Positions 51,500 through 61,149 of a stretch of DNA of 64,000 bases are shown here, in pieces; position 1 is the stretch's first letter; every line of letters starts with the position of its first letter. The translations under genes were made by a program, and so were the position numbers. Under the pieces are notes generated by a model, which worked only from the letters and a program-made list of their open reading frames with translations, made no database searches and was not told where the DNA came from. The DNA lies in assembly GCA_009746045.1 (NCBI GenBank), contig RPFO01000826.1, positions 1 through 64,000 of the forward strand, written 5' to 3'. Origin of the DNA: Mesostigma viride. Lineage: Eukaryota > Streptophyta > Mesostigmatophyceae > Mesostigmatales > Mesostigmataceae.

Positions 51500-51815
51500 G
51501 TTGTATCGTGATTCACCTTCAATAAGTCTACTGTTCTACATCCGGTGGTGGATGGACACAAGCAATAAAGGCCCCGCCCACAACTCAGATTTCTTTAGAA
51601 AATCTACTGATCTACATTCGATGGCGCCTTCACAGAAGCAGGAAACTCCGCCCACCGGTCAAATGTTACGCCCAACAAAGCCCCAACTTTCTTCAAGAAG
51701 TATACTGTTTAACATCCGGTAGTGCTTGGACAGAAGCAATATGTAAAGCCCGCCCACGAATCGGATTTCTTTACGAAAAACCTGTTTTACATTCGATGGG
51801 GTCTTGACAGATTCA
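51500..51815. repeat. Diverged ~100-bp repeats
   Basis: Three related segments share TCTACTGTTCTACATCCGGT or CTGTTTTACATTCGATGG, GACAGAAGCAA, CCCGCCCAC and GGATTTCTTTA-GAAAA. No coding capacity is recognised. Confidence 0.6.
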
Positions 51816-51884
51816 AGCAGCAATACTCGTTTCTACCTGCGTGCGACTGCAGCGGCCGAGTGCTGCAACTTGCCTTCACGTCCC

Positions 51885-52905
51885 AGTCTTCACGTGACAG
51901 TCCTGGTCTTCACGTCTTCACGTCTTCACGTCTTCACGTCTTCACGTCTTCACGTCTTCACGTCTTCACGTCTTCACGTCTTCACGTCTTCACGACTTCA
52001 CCTGAACTTGCGGCGTATCGTATCTTTGATACCTTGCCTGCACGTCTTCACGTCTTCACGTCTTCACCGCGTCTTCACCTGTCTTCACCACGTCTTCACG
52101 TCTTCGCGTCTTCACGTCTTCACGGCTTCACCTGAACACCTGAACTTCACCTGAACTTGCCGTATCGTGTCTTCACGTCTTCACGTCTTCACGTCTTCAC
52201 GTCTTCACGTCTTCACCGCGTCTTCACCTGTCTTCACCACGTCTTCACGGCTTCACGGCTTCACGGCTTCACGGCTTCACCTGAACACCTGAACTTCACC
52301 TGAACTTGCCGTATCGTGTCTTCACGTCTTCACGTCTTCACGTCTTCACGTCTTCACGTCTTCACCGCGTCTTCACCTGTCTTCACCACGTCTTCACGGC
52401 TTCACGGCTTCACGGCTTCACGGCTTCACCTGAACACCTGAACTTCACCTGAACTTGCCGTATCGTGTCTTCACGTCTTCACGTCTTCACGTCTTCACGT
52501 CTTCACGTCTTCACCGCGTCTTCACCTGTCTTCACCACGTCTTCACGTCTTCGCGTCTTCACGTCTTCACGGCTTCACCTGAACACCTGAACTTCACCTG
52601 AACTTGCCGTATCGTGTCTTCACGTCTTCACGTCTTCACGTCTTCACGTCTTCACGTCTTCACGTCTTCACCGCGTCTTCACCTGTCTTCACCACGTCTT
52701 CACGTCTTCGCGTCTTCACGTCTTCACGGCTTCACCTGAACACCTGAACTTCACCTGAACTTGCCGTATCGTGTCTTCACGTCTTCACGTCTTCACGTCT
52801 TCACGTCTTCACGTCTTCACCGCGTCTTCACCTGTCTTCACCACGTCTTCACGGCTTCACCTGAACACCTGAACTTTGCGTATCGTATCTTTCATACATT
52901 GCATC
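51885..52905. repeat. 8-bp satellite CTTCACGT with 149-bp higher-order unit
   Basis: CTTCACGT repeats with CTTCACGG, CTTCGCGT and CTTCACCG variants are organised in higher-order units marked by CGTATCGTG at 52161, 52310, 52459, 52608 and 52765. Spacing is 149, 149, 149 and 157 bp. Each unit ends in CACCTGAACACCTGAACTTC. The flanking copies near 52013 and 52876 are edge variants. Confidence 0.95.
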
Positions 52906-53041
52906 ATTTGCATGCCTTGGAGCTGCACGTCTTCAAGGAGTGTCACCCAGTTCCCGCTTGATTCAAATGCACTTCGCGCTTGAATTCGTGACTTCGCCCC
53001 GCTCAAGGTGGAAAGAATGATGGGCACTAGCCACGGGAACT

Positions 53042-53389
53042 ATGCCCGATGCTGATAGCCGAAGCGATGACATGGACGAATTGATTGATTTGTGTTATGC
53101 CGGGGACGATTGTAGAAAATGGGTGCTAGGAAAGAAATCTGGTGCCATGAAAGTAGATTTTTTGGCCGGTGCAAACCACCAATGCGCCGGCCGATGTGGC
53201 AAGGTCCTGCACGGCAGCCAGAGCGCACCCAGCCAGAGCGTACCCAGCCGCTGCCGCCGCCGACCCCCGTACTGGTGGGCGTGGAACAGACGATGAGAGA
53301 GATGCAACGAGCTATGGAGAACCAAAGCAAGAAGGTTGAAGAGCTTGGTTTGCAGCTGCGTCAAGAGGTGCAGAAACAAGTGGTCCAGC

Positions 53390-53431
<42 letters not shown>

Positions 53432-53480
53432 TGCAGCAGCAACTGCAGCAGCAACTGCAGCAGCAACTGCAGCAACAACT

Positions 53481-53567
<87 letters not shown>

Positions 53568-55330
53568 CTTCAGTTCCCGCAGGCAGCGTCGGCAATGTCG
53601 CAGTTTCCACAGGCATTGTCGGCACTGCAGCAGTTTTCGCAGGGACCGTCGGCAGCAGAGCAGTTCCCGCAGGGATCATCGGTGGTGCAGCAGTTCTTTG
53701 TGAGTCATTCGTGTAGTGTTGAGTGGGTGGGGTGGGTGTGTGTGTGGGGGGGGGGGGGTGTAGGGGGGATTTGACTGTGTGACTGCGTGGCTGCTTGGCT
53801 GGAAAGGAGGGTGCGTGGCTGTGTGGCTGCGTGGCTGCGCTGCTGCGTGGCTGCGTGGCTGCTTGGCTGGAAAGGAGGGTGCGTGGCTGTGTGGCTGCGT
53901 GGCTGCGCTGCTGCGTGGCTGCGTGGCTGCGCTGCTGCGTGGCTGCGTGGCTGCGTGGCTGCGTGGCTGCGTGGCTGCGTGGCTGCGTGGCTGCGTGGCT
54001 GCGTGGCTGCGTGGCTGCTTGGCTGGAAAGGAGGGTGCGTGGCTGTGTGGCTGCGTGGCTGCGTGGCTGCGCTGCTGCGTGGCTGCGTGGCTGCTTGGCT
54101 GGAAAGGAGGGTGCGTGGCTGTGTGGCTGCGTGGCTGCGCTGCTGCGTGGCTGCGTGGCTGCGTGGCTGCGTGGCTGCGTGGCTGCGTGGCTGGAAAGGA
54201 GGGTGCGTGGCTGTGTGGCTGCGTGGCTGCGCGGCTGCGTGGCTGCGTGGCTGCGTGGCTGCGTGGCTGCGCTGCTGCGTGGCTGCGTGGCTGCGTGGCT
54301 GCGTGGCTGTGTGGCTGCGTGGCTGCGCTGCTGCGTGGCTGCGTGGCTGCGTGGCTGCGTGGCTGCGTGGCTGCTTGGCTGGAAAGGAGGGTGCGTGGCT
54401 GTGTGGCTGCGTGGCTGCGCTGCTGCGTGGCTGCGTGGCTGCGTGGCTGCGTGGCTGCGTGGCTGCGTGGCTGGAAAGGAGGGTGCGTGGCTGTGTGGCT
54501 GCGTGGCTGCGCTGCTGCGTGGCTGCGCTGCTGCGTGGCTGCGTGGCTGCGTGGCTGCGTGGCTGCGCTGCTGCGTGGCTGCGTGGCTGCGTGGCTGTGT
54601 GGCTGCGTGGCTGCGCTGCTGCGTGGCTGCGTGGCTGCGTGGCTGCGTGGCTGCGTGGCTGCTTGGCTGGAAAGGAGGGTGCGTGGCTGTGTGGCTGCGT
54701 GGCTGCGCTGCTGCGTGGCTGCGTGGCTGCGTGGCTGGAAAGGAGGGTGCGTGGCTGTGTGGCTGCGTGGCTGCGTGGCTGCGTGGCTGCGTGGCTGCTT
54801 GGCTGGAAAGGAGGGTGCGTGGCTGTGTGGCTGCGTAGCTGCGCTGCTGCGTGGCTGCGTGGCTGCGTGGCTGCGTGGCTGCGTGGCTGCGTGGCTGCGT
54901 GGCTGCGTGGCTGCGTGGCTGCGTGGCTGCGTGGCTGGAAAGGAGGGTGCGTGGCTGTGTGGCTGCGTGGCTGCGCTGCTGCGTGGCTGCGTGGCTGCGT
55001 GGCTGCGTGGCTGGCTGGGGGGGGGGGGGGTGCCGGGTGCGTGGATGCGTGGATGTGTGGCTGGGTGGGTGCGTCACTGCGTGGCTGGCTGGCTCTGTGG
55101 CTGCGTGGGCGGCTGGATGGCCGGGTCAGCGTGGCTGCGTGTTCAATGGGATGCTAATATGTTGTTGCCTTTGGATGCCACAGTTCATGGATTCTTTTGT
55201 TCACATGCAGGTGCTGCCGTCTTCCCCATCGACGTCGTCAAGACCGATGTCGCCAAGAAGGATGATGCAATCACTCTCGGCCATGTTTAACTCATGTGGG
55301 CCTTCATGGCCATACGGGAAATATTATTGA
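53042..55330 (+). CDS. Polyglutamine protein, two exons, frame uncertain
   Basis: A short acidic N-terminus (MPDADSRSDDMDELIDL) is followed, in a different frame, by a helical segment MREMQRAMENQSKKVEELG, QLRQEVQKQVVQLE, then about 50 Gln with interspersed Leu. After the tract a third frame gives regular Gln-rich repeats (LQFPQAASAMSQFPQALSAL, SQGPSAAEQFPQGSSVVQQF) up to a TTCTTT|GTGAGT donor at 53699. The next acceptor, ATGCAG at 55210, leads in phase 0 to VLPSSPSTSSRPMSPRR and a stop at 55330. The 1.5-kb intron is a satellite. No family is recognised. Two frame changes, one in the CAG tract, mean either assembly errors or a decayed gene. Confidence 0.45.
53396..53566. repeat. CAG/CTG trinucleotide tract
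   Basis: About 57 codon-length units, mostly CAG with periodic CAACTG interruptions in the first half. The second half is a pure run of about 28 CAG. Confidence 0.95.
53779..55015. repeat. 8-bp satellite GTGGCTGC with higher-order structure
   Basis: Hundreds of GTGGCTGC units are punctuated by GTGGCTGGAAAGGAGGGTGC plus GTGGCTGTGTGG about every 90-270 bp, and by GCGCTGCT variants. All frames on both strands are open because the repeat lacks stops. It fills most of the intron of the polyQ gene. Confidence 0.95.
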
Positions 55331-55820
55331 ATCAGTTCTTTGACACTGAGTTGGCACTACGCAACACCTTTGATGCACATGAGTGCAGGGCGCATGTGTT
55401 GAAACCATGCAACCATGGCGATCCCTCAAAAAGTTTGGTTATGTAATAAGTGACACAATTATTCCGGACGTATGATGGCCCAACGTCCTGTAAGGTTGAG
55501 TTGTCTTGGAGGAGGAGCGTGATGACCGCGGAAGCCGCGTGGGTGTCTGTAGTGCTATATCTTGAAGATGTACGGTCTTGGAAGAGTTATGGTCTTGGAA
55601 TCATATAATAATGAGCTTGGAATAAAGTTGCGGGCAGCCTTCAATTGGCATATGTTGTCTCATTGATGTTGTCTCATTGCGTTAATGGGTCAATTGTCTT
55701 AGTTTATATAATGTATATCTTGGGAAACTCATTGCTTCAATAAAATGCATGCTAGGCGCAATCAACCCCCACAAACACATCTGAAAACTGCACACTGCAT
55801 CAAATGTATCCTAGACAAAA
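55331..55820. other. Right interior of the 16.6-kb element
   Basis: No gene is recognised. TGTTGTCTCATTGATGTTGT repeats near 55650 recall the TGTTGTCTCTTTTCATAT repeats near the left end of the element. Confidence 0.5.
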
Positions 55821-55849
55821 AAATGTATCCTAATCCGGTAAAACCACCC

Positions 55850-57120
55850 ATGCATGGGCAGATCCTCAAGTTCGCCCTGAAAAGGCTGAACCTGCGGCCG
55901 CGACGACCCCACAGACGACCTCGAACCTCCCCCCTCCCTCATCCCCTCCACCTCACAAGTAAACTTGTTCACCCACTCTGTCGTGTGAGTGGCTTTGAAA
56001 ATGGAACATGTGGGCACGGACGACCCCACGTCGAGCTGGCTACCATGATCGCACGCGTGGCATTCAGGTCCGCACTCGCATCTGGCATGAAAAGTTGCAC
56101 GAAATTTGGCCAACCCCCCAACCATGGACTGCATGGTAGTGTGGTGCTGGCATGCGCACAAGTTCCGCATTTTCCACCGCCCCTTGACGCATGCGGGCAT
56201 ATGCTTGCAAAAAGTAGTGTATCCCACATGAACTGTGCTCTTCTGATTCGTGCGTAGCATTGACATCCCTGCCTCCGTCTCCAAAATCACCTGATTTCCC
56301 CCCCTCACACCCTCCTCTCCCTCCCCCCCCCCCCCTCCCTACTGTCCATCCGCCGCGGTGGCTTCAACTCCGGATGGCGGGAAATGAACACTTCGTAAAT
56401 CTTCGACTTGGAGACAGTATAGTAGCGCGCACCCTCCGAAAACGCTAGTGTATGTTTGTAATCCTTTCTGGTCCATTCACAATGAACATCCTTCATGTTC
56501 GGAGACGCCCGCGTCAAGTTATCATCCCTCCAGCACGCTTGTATCAGGGCAATGACTTCCGTCGGAAGCTCGTCTTTCCTCCTCCTCCTCTCTGGCGCAC
56601 TCATCAAAAGGTCGTCCTCCCCTTCTTCCATTCCATCCCTGTGACCCCGAACAGTTGCGACAAAGCGCCTGTCAATCCCGAACGCGCGCTCCACAATCCT
56701 GTCCGGGACGCCCTCCATTGCCTTCGTAACAAGTCCACACAAGGCCCACCTAAGCCCACGATCCTTCTCAGATGTTCCCAAGTCGCCAAAAGCCTTCTTG
56801 ATGTTATCCCGAAGAGATTCCGCCCAATTTTCAGGAAGCCCGCCGTCACAGTTCTTCCTCTTCTTAATGCCGTTGCTCTCCGCCACCATGGCATTTAGTC
56901 TTGAAGCTGCGCAAGACAGAACCTCCGCGCTCATCTCTGGCGTCCTGTGGTTGTTTGCTTTCACGCGTTCCGCCATGATAGGAAAGATGTCATTGGCAAT
57001 TTTGTACCCCTTGTTCTCGATGTACTTGTCGCTCCAGAGACCGCGAAGTGCAGGCTCCCGGTCGTCATTGGACAAGGGACGCGAACCGTCGGAAACGGCC
57101 CCCCGCCCCGATCGCGCCAT
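55850..57120 (-). pseudogene. 5' half of the split DDE/RNase-H-like gene
   Basis: Starts at ATG 57120 (MARSGRGAVSDGSRPLSNDD) and reads through a helical N-terminal region with GLWSDKYIENKGYKIAND, AEVLSCAASRLNAMV, WAESLRDNIKKAFGD and YEVFISRHPELKPPRR. A C14 run at about 56323-56336 shifts the frame into KSTVHVGYTTFCKHMPACVK, NLCACQHHTTM and CECGPECHAC, ending at LEDLPMHG where the TIR of the 16.6-kb element begins (55849). The CxC-H and CxCxxxCxxC clusters precede the parts found at 37195-39277 in the order expected for one protein. I therefore treat both as one interrupted gene. Confidence 0.6.
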
Positions 57121-57257
57121 CAGACTTTGGTCAGACGGCAGCTGATTTTTTTCGCCTCTTAATCCCGCGGCACCGAAAGCCCTGAGGATGAGTAATGATA
57201 AATAATCACCATTAAAGACACGACGAAAACGATGGGCATCAAACAAGAACGACAAGC

Positions 57258-57835
57258 GTCATTAATAACGCCGGCCGGCGCAACTGGATACATGTAAACC
57301 ATACAAAAGTGATTTTATGAAACACATACAGTTTGTCATTAATAACGACGGCCGGCGTAACTCGGGCGCAATTAAAAACCATTAAGAAGCAACTCAGGAT
57401 ATGCAGGCAGAAATCCTTCAGGTGTAAAAAAGATGTACAAACACACTTTTGGTAATGGGGCCTGATTGCGCAACTGCAAGATACCATTGGAAACGCCGGC
57501 CGGCGCAACTGGATGCATGTACATAAACCATACAAAAGTGATTTGCACAAAACCCCTACAATTTGTCATGAGTAACGACGGCCGGCGTAACTCGGTTGCA
57601 TTTGAAAACCACAAAGAAGCAACTCAGGTAGTGAAGGCGGAAATCCCAGAGGTGATAAAATGTTTACCAACACAAAATGTTGATAAGCGTGCAAGCTTTT
57701 GCAAGTGCGCGCAAGATACCATTGGAAACGCCGGCCGGCGCAACTGGAACACCAAAACAAAAAACTTGATTTGCACGAAACCCATTCAGTTCGTCATGGA
57801 TAACGACGGCCGGCGCAACTTCATGGCACTCACCA
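57258..57835. repeat. 225-235-bp tandem repeat, about 2.5 copies
   Basis: Units begin at CGCCGGCCGGCGCAACTGG (57269, 57494, 57729) and each has a second half starting AACGACGGCCGGCGTAACTC. The same CGACGGCCGGCGTAACT core occurs once in an intron of the DDE-like gene at 38041-38057. Confidence 0.85.
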
Positions 57836-60138
57836 CTTTCACCAAATGCCATGTCGCCATTATATTGAGGAAAGCGAAGTATGCCCACTTGAAGCTGTGG
57901 TCTGCAGAACATTGACACAAAATATGCATGGTATTTCAAGCAATGAATGCTATGTGTCAGGCATCAATGTCTTTATTGTATCCAAATGTGGTTAGGACGG
58001 AGGTTTACATTGGTTGCTATTTTAAGACAATGGCGTATAACCAAACATTGCACACACTCAAGAGTGTACTTATGCTGAACTGGAAAGGAACATTAAACCC
58101 CAATAAGGTAGATATTTTTCTTTTACATTTTAATTTTTTATATACTACTTTATATAATATTATATTATATTATATTATATTATGCTATATTATGTTATAT
58201 GAAATAACATTAAAATTAACATAAAATTAAAATTATATATTAATTATAGTATATTATATAATTTATATTATATATTATATTCACGATGCTCTGTGTATTA
58301 ATGACATATCAGACACACCTACATCACATCGCCTTGATGTTTCCGTTGTATGGGTCCGGTCGGGCGTTGGTAGCTGGTCGACAACAATTCTACATTTCCT
58401 AAAAAAAAATGCGACCGTGCCTACATTCGAAGGCGCGCTGTGGCTGACCTGAACTATCGGTGAACACCTCGGCGTCACTTGACCGGCCTAGGTTGACATT
58501 TCGGCAGAGTAACGCTGCTTAAAGGATCCTTGCGTAGTTCGCGCGATTTGGCTCTTTATATATGTTTTTGGAGACGACGAGCAAGCATCCGATTGGTCAG
58601 CCAATTCCTGTCCAGTCCTCGGACAGTGTCCAATCCGGTGCTTGGGATCCAGAAAACGTGCTCGAGCCTGGCCACTCTGTCGCGGGCGCCGCGCTAGTGG
58701 CGTCGCGCCCAAACCTGACCAGGCCATAGGAAAGGGCGGGGGCGAATGCAAGAATTATTGTTATATCCTGACCTGTCCTGGGGAAGGTCCGGGGCGAATG
58801 CAAGAATTAATATACCTGCGTATGCAACCAACACGGCCGATCCACATACATAATCCGACTGAGCTGGACGGTACGGACCAAATTTCGGTGCAAATTGAGG
58901 CCCAAAAGCTATGTCGGCATGGTGCGCGCACCCCTTGCGGTAGGGGCCATGGCGACTGCCTTTAGACGAAACGTGACAAATCTGGCACGCGGAAAGCAGA
59001 AATGCTCGATTGTTGGAGAAAATTAGTTACTGATTCTAATTTATGGCGGGATGGTTGCGATCTATAATGTCGCGGGCTTTTTTTCTTTGCCATCGGCAGG
59101 GGGGGTCCGGCCTGAATTTCTGTCGGGATGAATAAAGTATATTGGATGCCTGCCGGGTTGATTGTCGATTGTTGCCAGTTTTGATGGTCGTAAGGAAAGC
59201 TAGTTTAATGATGTTTCTAAAGCCGTAAAAATTCCCGCTGCTATCTTTACCTTTCCCGTCATTTTGCGGTAAGATAACATTAGCCCTGCGCGATGCGTAC
59301 TGCCCAACCACTCCATGAAAGGGTGGACTTTCTTGTGCGCCTGGGCACGAATAAATGCCCGTTATGGTACGTTCTTGTGTTAAACGTCTTAAGCTTGCGT
59401 TTTCCTGCTTTCTTACCTCGTTGAGCGTAAGCTTTTTGCCTTCTTTCCGGCCAGATGCAGCCAGAAAGTTGCGGGTCCTGGCGCTGCATCGCTGGATTCC
59501 TGGGTGTCTTTTAGCTAGTTAATCGTCTGTGACGTGGCTGGCTTTCTGCAGCGCGTGGCCCGCAACCTGTCGGGAAGGTGTAATGCTTTTATTTCCATGC
59601 TTCTCTGAAATTTCTTTTGCTTTATAGACAGTTGTGTTCGAGGAAATTCACGCGGTCTTCCTAAGCAGCGGCATCATTTTCCCCAGACACTGACGAGCTG
59701 GCACCTGTCTCCTAAAGAGAGCGGCTCGTGCTTGTTAGAAAGGAGGCAGTGTGCATTTTGCGGGACACAATGCTTTGGTGGCACATGCGTCAGGTAGGCT
59801 GTTCCAATGGTCTCTTCACCTTTCCCACTGAGTAAATGTTAGCATTTGTCATGCTAACCAGAGCAGCTAGCCACAGGTTGGCTGGATAAAAAGTCAGCTT
59901 ATTTTCTCTTTATATACTGCGTGTGTGGTCCTCCACGTGTCCGGCTTGTTGGGCATTTTGGAAGAGGGTTTATAATGTGTTGTTGGGTGGAACAACTTGG
60001 TTGTTGGCACAAAATCACACATTATTAGCCTGAGATAGGCATGACATATGCTGCTCAGGCGTGTCGTCCTACCAGCCTTGTTGTTAAGGGTAGACTCACA
60101 AGGCTGGCTGTGCCGATGGAGGGGTGGGGCGTGCTAGC
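57836..60138. other. No recognisable gene
   Basis: Read on both strands without finding a conserved protein segment or RNA. It includes an AT-rich tract of TATAT/TTATAT repeats at about 58137-58280 and a duplicated GGGGCGAATGCAAGAATTA (about 58739 and 58791). Confidence 0.5.
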
Positions 60139-60905
60139 CCCCCCCCACACCCACGCATGCATGCTAGCCCACCCCCACACCCACGCATGCATGCTAGCCC
60201 CGGCCCCGGCCCCCCCACACCCACGCATGCATGCTAGCCCCCCCCACACCCACGCATGCATGCTAGCCCACACTCACACCCACGCATGCATGCTAGCCCA
60301 CCCCCACACCCACGCATGCATGCTAGCCCCCCCACACACCCACGCATGCATGCCAGCCCCCCCACACACCCACGCATGCATGACCGCCCCCCCCACACCC
60401 ACGCATGCATGCTAGCCCACCCCCACACCCACGCATGCATGCTAGCCCCCCCACACACCCACGCATGGATGCCAGCCCCCACACACACCCACGCATGCAT
60501 GACAGCCCCCCCACACACCCACGCATGCATGCTAGCCCCCCACACACACCCACGCATGCATGCCAGCCCCCATACACACCCACGCATGCATGCCAGCCCC
60601 CCCCCACACTTACGCATGCATGCTAGCCCCCCACACACACCCACGCATGCATGCCAGCCCCCCCCACACCCACGCATGCATGCCAGCCCCCCCCACACTT
60701 ACGCATGCATGCTAGCCCCCCACACACACCCACGCATGCATGCCAGCCCCCCCCCACACCCACGCATGCAGGCTAGCCCAACCCCACACCCACGCATGCA
60801 TGCCAGCCCACCCCCACACCCACACGTGCATGCCAGCCCACCCCCACACCCACGCATGCATGCCAGCCCACCCCCACACCCACGCGTGCATGCCAGCCCA
60901 CCCCT
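60139..60905. repeat. 28-31-bp minisatellite with ACGCATGCATGC core
   Basis: About 25 copies of CACACCCACGCATGCATGCT plus AGCCCCCC, varying in C-run length and in GCTAGC versus GCCAGC. The array ends sharply at TAGCTTGAGCGTG. Confidence 0.95.
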
Positions 60906-61149
60906 AGCTTGAGCGTGCTTGTAAAGTTTTTGCATGGTTTATTAAAATGAGTGGAATATGTATTTATTGCATTAAATGTTAATTTTATTGATCATGAATG
61001 AAAATGGTCAACATTGCCGAAGTGCCCCTAAATTGCTCAATATTGTGTGCTCAAGAATTCAATGAGGATTGTCATCATGGAAACCCGCACAAATTCACGA
61101 TTCCGGGCATGCATGTGAAAGTATCAAGAACAATTTTCAATTAAGAATG

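Larger units (their letters stand above)
39278..55849. mobile_element. 16.6-kb TIR element inserted in the DDE-like gene
   Basis: Perfect 29-bp inverted termini (39278-39306, 55821-55849) begin GGGTGGTTTTACCGGATTAG and extend to GATACATTT. Subterminal AAATGTATCCTA repeats are in inverted orientation inside each end. The host gene continues in the same strand and in the right order on both sides, which independently supports an insertion. The 3-bp ATG duplication fits PIF/Harbinger or CACTA-type insertion, but the TIR is not CACTA and no matching transposase is recognised inside. It may be non-autonomous, or one of its unknown genes may mobilise it. It carries a nested retrotransposon, an unknown 867-codon gene, CFAP299 exons, satellites and a polyQ gene. 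Confidence 0.8.

Noticed and set aside
53095-55290. Open frames of several hundred codons on both strands (AAWLRGCV, ATQPRSHA)
   Set aside because: The 8-bp GTGGCTGC satellite has no stop codons in any frame. There are no domain features.
39278-55849. Polinton/Maverick or integrated large DNA virus
   Set aside because: No capsid, packaging ATPase, protein-primed polymerase or integrase-like sequence was seen. The TIRs are only 29 bp and the target duplication 3 bp.
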